From Costus lasius (taxonomy: Eukaryota > Streptophyta > Magnoliopsida > Zingiberales > Costaceae), in assembly GCA_027563935.2 (NCBI GenBank), contig CM050453.2, positions 61,984,018 through 62,048,017 on the forward strand: DNA of 64,000 nucleotides. The letters run 5' to 3'. The notes below the pieces were generated by a model. The model was not told the DNA's origin. It was given only the letters and a program-made list of their open reading frames with translations, and did no database searches. This document shows, one piece after another, positions 23,001 to 33,000 of the stretch (position 1 is the first letter of the stretch; each line of letters opens with the position of its first letter). Both the position numbers and the translations under genes were made by a program.

Positions 23001-23917
23001 ACCTGCCTTCTTCTCTTGAGTTCCTGTACATTTGAACAAATGTGAACTCCACATGCAGTGTCCAACACCCATGATATAGAAGAAGAAAACATGACCTCAG
23101 TCACGAATATACCTGAGCCAGAAGCGAAGCTTCCCCTCTTATCTCCTTGGAGCGCTTTACAGTCCTTTTTCCAGTGACCCAGCTGGCCACAGTGGAAACA
23201 CCTGTATTCCTTGGACCGCTTGACCTTTTGCTTCAAAGCCTTGCTGTAGCTCTTGACAGGGGTCTTGCCCTTCTTCCCCTTCTTCTTGTTCTTTGAAGGA
23301 ACCATTAAGACAGAGGTCGAAGGCTTTCCCTTTAGAGTCTCCTCAGTAGTGAGGAGCATATTCAGCAGCTCTGCCGGAGTACAATCGATTTTGTTCATAT
23401 TAAAATTAATAATGAACGCGTCGAATGAAGGCGGGAGAGACTGCAGAATAATATCCACAGCAAGCTCCTGGTTGATGGTGTGCCCCAGTTTCTCCAGAGC
23501 TTCCTTGTGCCCAATCATCTTGAGCACGTGAGCTCCCACTGGGCTCCCTTCAGCCAGTTTGCTCTGAAAGAAGAGCTTCGTCAAATTGTAGCGCTCTGTC
23601 CTCGCCTGTGCAGCATACAGCATCTTGAGGTTCGCTATAATCTCTATAGCCGACATATCCTCATGCTGACGCTGCAGCGGTGGCGTCATAGACGCTAGCA
23701 TCAGGCAAGCGACATCAATGCTATCATTGACGTGCTTTTCATAGGCTTCCCGAACCGCCCTTGCGGCGTTCGGAGCGGGCTGCGGCGGTATCGCCGTCTC
23801 GAGGACATACAGTTTCCTCTCTGCCTTAAGAACGATCTTAAGGTGTCCAAACCAGTCAGAGAAGTTCGGCCCAGCAAACTTCTCCCTTTCCAGTAGGGAT
23901 CGCACATTGAAGTTCAT
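20036..23917 (-). CDS. intact copia gag-pol polyprotein, element C
   Basis: 1293 residues from the ATG at 23917. If the putative LTR exon is used, the protein gains ten N-terminal residues (MAM from exon 1, then seven from 23938-23918). Order: gag 1-235, zinc knuckle 240-253 (CFHCGQLGHWKKDC), protease Asp286 (WVLDTACG), integrase zinc motif 420-453 (H-H-C-C), DDE Asp481, Asp544 and Glu580, RT 815-1010 with Asp882 (QMDVKTAFLNG) and YVDD 967-970, then RNase H with YTDASFQSD, TTEAEYVAASEA, CDNTGAIAQ and ADPLTKPL. It makes the Gag particle and the enzymes for reverse transcription and integration. No stop, frameshift or lost catalytic residue seen. One ORF for gag and pol is typical for plant copia. 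Confidence 0.96.
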   Translation of the reverse strand: MNFNVRSLLEREKFAGPNFSDWFGHLKIVLKAERKLYVLETAIPPQPAPNAARAVREAYEKHVNDSIDVACLMLASMTPPLQRQHEDMSAIEIIANLKMLYAAQARTERYNLTKLFFQSKLAEGSPVGAHVLKMIGHKEALEKLGHTINQELAVDIILQSLPPSFDAFIINFNMNKIDCTPAELLNMLLTTEETLKGKPSTSVLMVPSKNKKKGKKGKTPVKSYSKALKQKVKRSKEYRCFHCGQLGHWKKDCKALQGDKRGSFASGSGIFVTEVMFSSSISWVLDTACGVHICSNVQELKRRRQVGQHEVDLRVGNGARVAAVAVGDYFISLPSGLVLELNSCYFVPSITKNIISIPALVRKGFSFECNISKCILSLDNIVYATGSISNGLFMLDMECSIQQIDIKKAKYADDSTLLWHSRLGHINEKRIKRLHDNGLLGSFSYKEIDTCKACLMGKMTKSPFPHKGQRASGLLDLIHSDVCGPFSKHARGGYQYFITFTDDFSRYGYVFLMRHKSESFDKFKEFKNEVQNQLGRNIKALRSDRGGEYLSHAFTDYLKECGIISQLTPPGTPQWNGVSERRNRTLLDMVRSMMSQANLPYSFWGFALETAAKVLNRVPSKAVSKTPYELWYGKQPSLTFIRIWGCEAYVKKLASGKLESRSDKCIFVGYPKETKGYYFYDPNENKVFVARTAIFLEKEFLLQEASGREIKLDENPEEGQSDQAQLDEPEPVEQVIEQPEAQISREPRRSGRIRRQPERYDGVYIIDNDEPLTYADAVSGPESARWLEAMRAEMDSMSDNQVWDLVDPPSGVIPIGCKWIFKKKIDMDGNVVTYKGRLVAKGFKQIYGIDYDETFSPVAMFKSIRILFAIAAYYDYEIWQMDVKTAFLNGNLDEDVYMTQPEGFTNPADRHKICKLKKSIYGLKQASRSWNIRFDESVTEFGFIKNEDDPCVYKRFSGSVITFLVLYVDDILIIGNDIPEMHAVKAWLRKCFQMKDLGEAAYVLGVKIYRDRSKRLLGLCQSTYIDKVLERFHLENSKRGYLPVRHGLNLSKSQCPQTQTEKDEMDNTPYASAIGSIMYAMLCTRPDVAYGLSVTSRFQSNPGLAHWIAVKNILKYLRRTKDMFLIYGGQEELSIEGYTDASFQSDQDDFRSQSGYVFSLNGGAVVWKSFKQSTIADSTTEAEYVAASEASKEAVWIRKFVRELGVVPSSADPLVIFCDNTGAIAQAKEPRSHQKSKHIQRRFHLIREIIDRGEIKICKVHTDDNLADPLTKPLAQQKHEKHCNNMGLRFLNH

Positions 23918-25206
23918 GGTGTTCGTTGCTGCAGGTATCTACAACAATGCAAGAACAGCAAGGTCAGTATCAATGTTTAAGAATCAATCAGGACTTAAGA
24001 AAGATTCCTTTTCTCACTATTTTATCTGGCTGAAAAATCCAGCAAAACAGCCCGAAAGAGTAGTACTCTTTTAGTGAGATGGGATCCGGATTTCATACTT
24101 GGTCTCCGCGTCCCGCTCAGGCGAGATAAGATGCACAGAGAGTACAAGCACTAATCTCCGGTAGGCATTCCCTGCCGATCGTCAACCCATGCGATTCCCC
24201 TTCATCTGGGCAATCCAGCAGACTGTGCCAACTGAGTTGGTACAACACAGTCTCTGACCCCACAGATGGCTGCCTCCATGTGCTACCATATGCGCCACAT
24301 ATGTAGCCTTCATGGTCAAGCTGACCCAACCTACTCCCTGGACCACCATGTGCTATGCTGAGCAACGAGAAGGGATAAATCCCTACTCTGTAACACACAG
24401 GTGTAATCCCACACCCTCTGAAGATAGATGGACGTGCCCACTGAGTGGGTACAACACGGCTCCAACGATAATCAGAACAGTGAGGTTTCGCGTCAGAAGG
24501 CTTTATGAGCTTGATATTAAGCGTTGGATTTTCACGGTCTTTTATCTTCTTCACTATCATACAATTCCTATGGTGATAGCAGAAGATAAACTTAATCATG
24601 CAGTTCTAATATTTAAACAATAAATAAAAGAAAGCATGAATCTTATGTGGTAAAAGCCCATAGCCCTAGTGAGACCTTAACCTAACTTAAGTCTTCACTT
24701 GCTCTTCATGGGTCTTTTGCTGCTCATCTGGCCCAAGCCAGGGCCCAAGCGCCAATTGCAGCTTTGGTGCGCCCACCAAGGAAATGCGCCAGGTCCTAGG
24801 GTCGAACCCTAGACCTCCCACCTGGTCCAGCCACAGCTGCATGCGCCTCTGCCAAGTGTGCTCTGTGCTCTTGTCTAATTAAATTACAAATTTAACTATC
24901 TAGACAAGATTGACACGCAGGTCAATTACATTTTATAAATTAAAGCAATGTGATGCGCAGATCACAATAATTAATTTACACTTTAAATCCCAGGCACACA
25001 GGCCCCAGCACAGCACACAATTAATATGGGCAGCCCACATAAGACTAAATAAACAAACATATGCATCCAATCAGCAATCATGTGATCCATAAAAATTAAA
25101 ATTTTTGAAAAACCCCATGGGATCAATTTTAATTTCCTTATTTGCCCTTCAACCTTACAACGGTCTATTACCAGGGATCCACTCATCCAACCTAGTCAGA
25201 TCCACT

Positions 25207-25275
25207 GCCCTAGCATGCACCAAGTCCTAACTGACTTGAGTCGACCATAAGGTCAACCATGCATGCGCCAGGGCT
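25207..25275 (-). other. three-way-junction RNA fold, element C leader
   Basis: Minus strand: GCCCT/AGGGC, GCATGCA/TGCATGC, hairpin GTTGACC-TTAT-GGTCGAC, and hairpin CAAGTC/GACTTG, a perfect 6-bp stem. The loop of the first hairpin differs from B and D (ATGA) while the stem is kept. Confidence 0.6.
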
Positions 25276-25721
25276 GAACAACCACAATGAGGTCTGGCAA
25301 GCGGGTGTGACCCCGGGCCTAACTCATGTGTGTTCATCTGTTGTCTCAATCAGACATCGCTACACACCTGTCTGCAGTCGACCTATAGCCACCATAGGCT
25401 TGCGCCAAGGTGCTATCTGGTCGACCCATTCAGGCTGTCAGATAGTCTGATCAGACTGTTTGGATCTAACCTAGGGGGTGACTTCAACCCTAATAACCCA
25501 TCTAAGGGTTTATAGCAGGGCCTCAGATCTATAGTGAGTCGCGCATGTTATCATCGTTTTGTAAAAACAACAACAAAAATAATGCGCCATCTTACATGCG
25601 CCAAGATGAAAAATACAAGTATCGTTCATGATAACTTAACATGTATATGCGCATGTAATAAAGATCTGCAACATGAATCACAAAAATGGCTCATGCAATC
25701 ATAAAACATGTGTTAACCTAT

Positions 25722-25734
25722 GCCTCTGATACCA
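25722..25734 (-). promoter_or_regulatory. primer binding site, element C
   Basis: TGGTATCAGAGGC on the minus strand, three bases from the 5' LTR. Matches initiator Met-tRNA over the first 11 bases. Confidence 0.88.
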
Positions 25735-25737
25735 ATT

Positions 25738-27433
25738 TGAAGGTCCCCAGATAAGGGGGGGGCGAAACCCAAGTGAGGCGCATATTAAGGGAGAACGCAG
25801 CGGAGAGGGCTTCTTAGGATCTTTCATGTTATATGATTAACAAAACCGATTGCATAGATGAGATAGAACCATACCATAGCCATTTCTAGATGGCGCCTTG
25901 GAAGCAGAGAGTGATGCCGCTCTCCTCCTGAAGATACGCACACAAGATGAAAGATGTGCCTACTCCTTGATGCTCCTTGTGCTAGCAAGGCGTCAAGGTG
26001 TTCTTCTCGAATGGAAGGGAAGGAGATCTTCTTTGCTTGGCGATTTTCTTCCTCCTTATTTTCGTCAACCTCTCTCTTTCTCGAATGGAAAAACCCCGAG
26101 AGATGGATGCTCTTTAGCGAGAGATGAGCGTCAAACGACAAGAAGAGAAAGGCGTGAATCGTGAGTCGTGGTCACGTAGGGAAGTGCTATCTAAAAATAG
26201 CATACCACTTCACCACTTGCGGTCATGGGTTTACCCCAATCGCAACTCACTTCACCCTTGAACCATGCGCTCATCCATGAGCCGGTTCATGTTGGTTCGG
26301 TCCAAAAACCAAATAAGCCAAGCGACAAGGCTTAGATCAAATTAAACCCTAAGGCTCCAGATCTAACCGTCGATCTCTTTGATGCTCCTGATCTGACCAA
26401 TCTAGCATCCAATCTCTCGATCAAAGCTTACCGATCTAATGCCCTAATCAATCAAACATGATCAGACCAGATCTCACTTACGATCAGAGATTAAATCCCT
26501 TTAAACTGAACCCAAACAATTCAGTCCACACGATCTAACTTAAGTAAGCCATATCATCAAATTGTGCGACCCTGAGGGTTTTCTTTAAATGTCGGTAACG
26601 ATAATTCTCATTATCACGATCAGTGAGGGGTATCTAGCAACACATCACTGTCTCCCGATATAAAGAAAAGAGTCTTCCAAGACTACACCCAAAATACAGC
26701 ACAAGTGTGAATCAACTCACAAAGCATACATATTTCCTTTGCCACTGGATGTTCTTATTGGACAAGCCTGTCAAGCTTGTAACTCCAATATGATGAGCAT
26801 GATTAGAACAGATGAACACTGTCACCTGGGTATGGCCATACACTCTCTCAATCATCTCATCCAGGGGGCCCCTTTAGAACATCACACTCCTTAAACAAGG
26901 AGACGGCAATCCTATGTCTATCACTAGTGCCCTAACCTGATTCAAGCTCACCATCCAAGATAGTCTATAACCATTATGTTTCAAATGATATTGAACTACC
27001 TCAAAATGATGACAATCATCATTCAGAAAACACAAGCGATCTCAAGTCAGAGGAAATGTGCCACTTGTCATATTCAAGGAATATTCACATTGTGACAAAC
27101 AATTGAACATCCTAGTAGGGTCTGTCCAGTACATCCATTGTACCCATGAGTCTACATCTTATTCCATGCTCGAAGCATCCTATAAGATTAGAACACATAT
27201 TAGTCTCAACCATATCAAGGTTGTCTCATGTTCACCAAGATATCTCGACTAAGGACTTATAGCATGTCAGCCTAGCTGAACAGCTTTGAGACATTATTCA
27301 GAAGAACATATATTGCAGCAGACAATGTAAACAACTGAATAATAACCATGCCTTTATAAACATAACAGTTTATTACATGATACTGATACATTCCCATGGC
27401 CTCAAACATTAGCCTTAAGGGCATACCCCAACA
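25738..27433 (-). repeat. 5' LTR of element C
   Basis: 1696 bp. TATA-like CTATTTTTAG at 26200-26191. No ATG occurs between it and the start/donor motif at 25883, about 310 nt downstream, so that ATG would be the first in the transcript. Confidence 0.95.
25869..25883 (-). promoter_or_regulatory. LTR-encoded gag start (MAM) and splice donor, element C
   Basis: Minus strand ATG-GCT-ATG (25883-25875) then GTATGG. The context AGAAATGGC is favourable for plant initiation. Unspliced, this frame runs 17 further codons into the intron and stops before reaching gag. Confidence 0.6.
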
Positions 27434-27438
27434 CTTCA

Positions 27439-28353
27439 AAAAGAAGAAAGACATGGATGGTAACGTGGTTACCTATAAGGGCAGGCTAGTTGCGAAAGGT
27501 TTCAAACAAATCTACGGGATAGATTATGATGAAACTTTCTCTCCTGTAGCCATGTTCAAGTCCATTCGAATTATTCTCGCGATAGCAGCATATTATGATT
27601 ATGAGATCTGGCAAATGTATGTGAAGACCGCTTTCCTTAATGGAAAACTGGAAGAGGATGTGTATATGTCACAACCTGAAGGTTTCATTAATCCATCAGA
27701 ACGTCATAAAATATGCAAATTAAGGAAGTCCATTTATGGACTTAAACAAGCATCAAGAAGCTGGAATATTCGTTTTGATGAATCAGTTTCTGAATTTGGT
27801 TTCATCAAAAATGGAGATGACCCGTGTGTATACAAAAGGATTAATGGGAGTGTGATTACTTTCCTAGTCCTCTATGTTGATGATATTTTAATCATTGGAA
27901 ATGATATTCCTGAACTACATGCGGTCAAGGCATGGTTAAGAAAATGTTTCCAGATGAAGGATTTGGGAGAAGCGGCCTATGTATTAGGTGTGGAGATCTA
28001 TAGAGATAGATCTAATAGGCTTCTCGGGCTATGCCAGAGTACTTACATCGGTAAGGTCCTGGAGAGATTCCATTTAGAAAACTCTAAAAGAGGATATCTT
28101 CCAGTCAGACATGGTCTGAATCTTTCAAAGAGCCAGTGTCCTCAAACATAGTCTGAGAAAGATGAGATGGACAATACGCCTTATGCTTCGGCTATTGGGT
28201 CCATCATGTATGCGATGTTATGTACTCGCCCAGACGTCGCTTACGGGTTAAGCATGACCAGTCGGTTCCAAGATTATCCAGGGAAGGCACACTAGATTGC
28301 AGTCAAGAACATTTTGAAATATCTTCGGAGAACGAAAGATATGTTCTTGATTT
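27439..28353 (+). pseudogene. gag-pol of element B, second segment (RT)
   Basis: Resumes the B frame directly after C. It encodes RT from the KDMDGNVVTYKGRLVAKGF region through YVDD to the start of RNase H. The first catalytic Asp is Tyr (QMYVKTAFLNG instead of QMDVKTAFLNG). TAG at 28149-28151 replaces a CAG, and TAG at 28293-28295 replaces a TGG codon. The segment ends in GATTT, the target of element D. The apparent reading frame beginning in the C LTR at 27396 is an artefact of the junction. Confidence 0.9.
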
Positions 28354-30055
28354 TGAAGGACCCCTTTCAAGAGGGGGGCGAAACCCTAAACATGCGCATA
28401 TGGGAGCCTTTTGCATGGGCGGAAATAGGGCTTCAAGAATCGCATGCATCATATATGATCAACTTGAAGTTGCATATATCTTAAATCGAATCATACCATA
28501 GCCATGAGGAAGATGGCGACTTGGAAGTAGAGAACAAAATTGATCTCCTCCAAAAGGCGCGCACACAAGAAGAAGTTGGCTTTCTCCTTGTCGTCCTTTG
28601 TGCTAGCAAAGGGCTTCAAGAGTCCTAATCGCTTGAAGGAGAATCCTTGGATGTCTTCTTGGCTTGCCGAATACCTCCTCTTCACTCTCGGCGATGAGAC
28701 ACACTCAAGAGCTCTACTTCGCCCAAGAGAGAAGCATTGAAGCAAAAGCATTTTTTTTTTTCTTGGCTTATGGCGTTGAGGCGTTGAGGCTTCCAAATAT
28801 GGTAAGCCTTCACTCTCGCGCGTTCACGCTTAGTGAACTAATCAAAACGCCTAATTACTTGAACCATGCGTTCACACTCTTGAACCGGTTCAATTGACTT
28901 TGGTTCAACGACCAAATCAAACCAAGACCAAACCAAGACATGCCATGGTCTAAATCTAATATGAACCAAGAAGGTTCAAGATCTAACCATTCATATCCAG
29001 ATGCACTTGATCTCACCGATCTAGCATCAATACTCTCGATCGAAGCTTACCGATCTAAAGCTCTAATCAATCAAACATGATCAGACCAGATCTCACTTAC
29101 AATCAGAGTCTAAACTCCTTTTAACTGAACCAAAACAATTCAGTCCACACGATCTGACATAAGAAAGCCATATCATCAAATTGTGCGACCCTGAGGGTTT
29201 CCTTTAAATGTTGGTAACGATAACTTACGTTATCACGATCAGTGAGGGGTATCTAGCAACACATCACTGTCTCCCGATATAAAGGAAAGAGTCTTCCAAG
29301 ACTACACCCAAACCATAGCACAAGTGTGAATCAACTTCACAAGGCATACATGTATCCTTTGCCACTGGATGTTCTTATTGGACAAGCAGGCCAAGCTTGT
29401 AACTCCAATATGATGAGCATGATTAGATCAGATGAACATAGTCACCTGGGTATGGCCATACACTTTCTCAATCATCTCATCTAGGGGGCCCCTATAGAAC
29501 ATCACACTCCTTCAACAAGGAGACGGCAATCCTATATCTATCACTAGTGTCCCAACCTGACTCATGATCATTATCCAAGATAGTCTATAACCATTATGTT
29601 TCAAATGATATCGAACTACCTCAAAACAATGACAATCATCATTTAGAAACATAAGTGATCTCAAGTCAGAGGACATGTGCCACTTGATGCAAACAAGGAT
29701 TATTCACATTGTGACAAGCAATTGAATATCCTAGTTGGGTCTGTCCAGTACATCCAATGTACCCATGAGTCTACATCTTATTCCATGCTCGAAGCATCCT
29801 ATAAGATTAGAACACATATTAGTCTCAATCATATCAAGGCTGTCTCATGTTCACCAAGATATCTCGACTAAGGACAATACAGCATGTCAGCCTAGCTGAA
29901 CAGCATTGAGACATTATTCAGAAGTACACTTATTGCAGCAGACAATGTAACAAACTGAATGACAACCATTGCCTTTATAAACATAAAAGTTTATATACAT
30001 GATACTGATACAATCCCAAGGCCTCAAACATTAGCCTTAAGGGCATACCCCAACA
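28354..30055 (-). repeat. 3' LTR of element D
   Basis: 1702 bp. It carries a 6-bp insertion (near 28725-28735) and a longer T-run relative to the other LTR. Same start/donor motif as the 5' copy, near 28500. Confidence 0.95.
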
Positions 30056-30066
30056 ATCTCCCACTT
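30056..30066 (-). promoter_or_regulatory. polypurine tract of element D
   Basis: AAGTGGGAGAT on the minus strand, abutting the 3' LTR. Confidence 0.9.
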
Positions 30067-30075
30067 GCACTTAAT

Positions 30076-33000
30076 CTAATGGTTGAGAAATCTCAAACCC
30101 ATATTATTACAGTGCTTCTCATGCTTCTGCTCCGCCAGAGGCTTGGTAAGCGGGTCAGCCAGATTGTCATCTGTATGAACCTTGCAGATTTTGATCTCGC
30201 CGCGATCAATGATCTCCCGGATCAAGTGAAACCGTCTCTGTATGTGCTTGGACTTCTGGTGCGACCGTGGTTCCTTTGCTTGTGTGATTGCTCCAGTGTT
30301 ATCACAAAAGATAACCAAAGGATCTGCACTCAAAGGAACAACACCAAGTTCCTGAATGAACTTACGAATCCACACTGCCTCCTTGGATGCTTCCGAGGCT
30401 GCAACATACTCGGCTTCTGTTGTGGAATCAGCAACAGTTGACTGTTTGAAACTTTTCCACACCACTGCTCCTCCATTCAAGCTAAAAACATAGCCTGATT
30501 GCAATTGGAAATCATCCTGGTCCGACTGGAACGAAGCGTCAGTATATCCTTCTATACTGAGTTCTTCCTGACCACCATATATCAAGAACATATCTTTGGT
30601 CCTCCGCAGATATTTTAAAATGTTCTTGACTGCAATCCAGTGTGCCTGACCTGGATTACTTTGGAATCGACTGGTGACGCTTAACCCGTAAGCGACGTCT
30701 GGGCGAGTACACAACATCGCATACATTATGGACCCAATAGCCGAAGCATAAGGCGTATTGTCCATTTCATCTTTCTCAGTCTGTGTTTGTGGACACTGAC
30801 TCTTCGAAAGATTCAGACCATGTCTGACTGGAAGATATCCTCTTTTAGAATTCTCTAAATGAAATCTCTCTAGGACTTTATCGATGTAAGTACTCTGGCA
30901 CAGCCCGAGAAGCCTCTTAGATCTATCCCTGTAGATCTTCACACCTAACACATAGGCTGCTTCTCCTAAATCTTTCATCTGAAAACATTTTCCTAACCAT
31001 GCTTTAACAGCATGCAGTTCAGGAATATCGTTTCCAATGATTAAGATATCATCGACGTAGAGGACTAGGAAAGTAATCACGCTCCCACTAAACCTCTTAT
31101 AAACACACGGGTCATCTTCGTTCTTGATGAAACCAAATTCACTGATTGATTCATCAAAACGAATATTCCAGCTTCTAGATGCTTGTTTCAGTCCATAAAT
31201 GGACTTCTTTAACTTGCATATTTTATGACGAACTGATGGATTAGTGAAACCTTCAGGTTGTGTCATATACACATCCTCATCCAGTTTTCCATTAAGGAAA
31301 GCCGTCTTCACATCCATCTGCCAGATCTCATAATCGTAATATGCAGCTATCGCGAAAAGAATCCGAATAGACTTAAACATGGCTACAGGAGAGAAAGTTT
31401 CATCATAATCTATCCCGTAGATTTGTTTGAAACCTTTCGCTACTAGCCTGCCTTTATAGGTAACCACGTTACCATCCATGTCTATCTTCTTTTTGAAGAT
31501 CCATTTACAGCCTATAGGGATTACTCCCGGAGGCGGATCAACCAAATCCCAGACTTGGTTATCTGACATGGAGTCCATCTCGGCTCGCATAGCTTCAAGC
31601 CATCTAGCTGACTCCGGTCCATTGACCGCATCCGCATAAGTGAGGGGTTCATCATTTTCAATGATGTAGACTCCGTCATAGCGCTCAGGCTGTCGACGGA
31701 TCCTTCCCGATCTACGCGGTTCCCGTGATATCTGAGCCTCAGGTTGTTCAATAACCTGTTCAACTGGCTCAGGCTCATCCAACTGTGCTTGACTACTTTG
31801 TCCTTCCTCTGGATTCTCATCCAACTTTATTTCTCTCCCACTGGCTTCTTGTAGAAGAAATTCCTTCTCAAGAAATATTGCCGTCCGAGCAACAAATACT
31901 TTGTTCTCTTTGGGATCGTAGAAATAATAACCCTTAGTTTCCTTAGGGTAACCGACAAAGATGCATTTTTCAGATCTGCTTTCCAGTTTCCCAGAGGCGA
32001 GCTTTTTGACATAAGCCTCGCAACCCCAGATCTTAATAAATGTCAAGCTAGGCTGTTTCCCATACCATAACTCATATGGAGTCTTTGAAACTGCCTTGGA
32101 TGGCACTCGGTTTAGTACTTTTGCAGCTGTTTCCAGTGCAAATCCCCAAAAAGAGTAAGGAAGAGTAGCCTGACTCATCATAGAACGAACCATATCAAGT
32201 AACGTTCTATTTCTCCTCTCGGACACACCATTCCATTGCGGTGTTCCTGGTGGAGTGAGCTGTGAGATAATCCCACACTCCTTTAGATAGTCAGTAAACT
32301 CTCGACTTAGGTATTCTCCACCTCGATCAGAACGAAGTGTCTTGATATTTCGGTGTAGCTGATTCTGTACTTCATTCTTGAACTCTTTGAACTTGTCAAA
32401 AGATTCACTCTTATGTCTCATAAGATAGACATAACCATATCTACTGAAATCATCAGTAAAGGTAATGAAGTACGAATAGCCACCTCTGGCATGTTTACTA
32501 AATGGCCCACACACATCACTGTGTATAAGGTCAAGTAAACCTGAAGCCCTTTGACCTTTGTGAGGAAAAGGAGCCTTCGTCATTTTACCCATTAAACAAG
32601 CTTTGCATGTATCAATCTCCTCATAGGAGAATGATCCCAGCAGTCCATGATCATGCAACCGCTTAATGCGCTTCTTGTTAATATGGCCTAAACGACTATG
32701 CCATAGCAAGGTGCTGTCATCAGCATACTTGGCTTTCTTATTATCAATATTTTGTATAGAACATTCCATGTCCAACATGAATAACCCATTGTTAATTGAT
32801 CCAGAAGCATAAACAATATTATCATAAGATAGAACACACTTTGAAATATTACATTCAAAGGCAAATCCTTTCCTGACAAGAGCAGGAATCGAGATAATAT
32901 TTTTAGTAATACTTGGAACAAAATAACAATTATCCAGTTCTAGTACAAATCCAGATGGTAATGAGATGAAATAAGTTCCTACAGCAACAGCAGCAACCCG

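Larger units (their letters stand above)
23939..25874 (-). other. putative 1936-nt leader intron, element C
   Basis: Minus-strand donor ATG/GTATGG at 25877-25869 and acceptor TTGTAG at 23944-23939, in phase 0 with gag. TACTGAC lies about 25 nt before the acceptor. It carries the primer site, the three-way junction (25207-25275) and twin hairpins (24430-24463 and 24220-24253). In hairpin 1 of C the outer arm is GGA/TCC where B and D have GGG/CCC, a further compensatory change. Confidence 0.6.
18320..27433 (-). mobile_element. complete Ty1/copia element C (family 1) inside B
   Basis: 9114 bp, TG..CA, flanked by CTTCA (18315-18319 and 27434-27438). The two 1696-bp LTRs differ at one position that I can find (C/T near 19801 versus 27222). 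The polyprotein is uninterrupted, and the PBS, PPT, leader folds and start/donor site are all present. This is the best candidate here for a currently or recently active element. Confidence 0.97.

Noticed and set aside
23901..23938. ATG at 23917 (and 33960 in D) as the only possible gag start
   Set aside because: Usable in C and D, but it is ACA in A and B and follows a leader of about 1.8 kb. I kept it as the CDS boundary for annotation while favouring the spliced LTR start.
27396..28151. 251-codon ORF starting MASNISLKGIPQ
   Set aside because: Its first codons are read from the end of the C LTR. It is a junction artefact fused to B reverse transcriptase.
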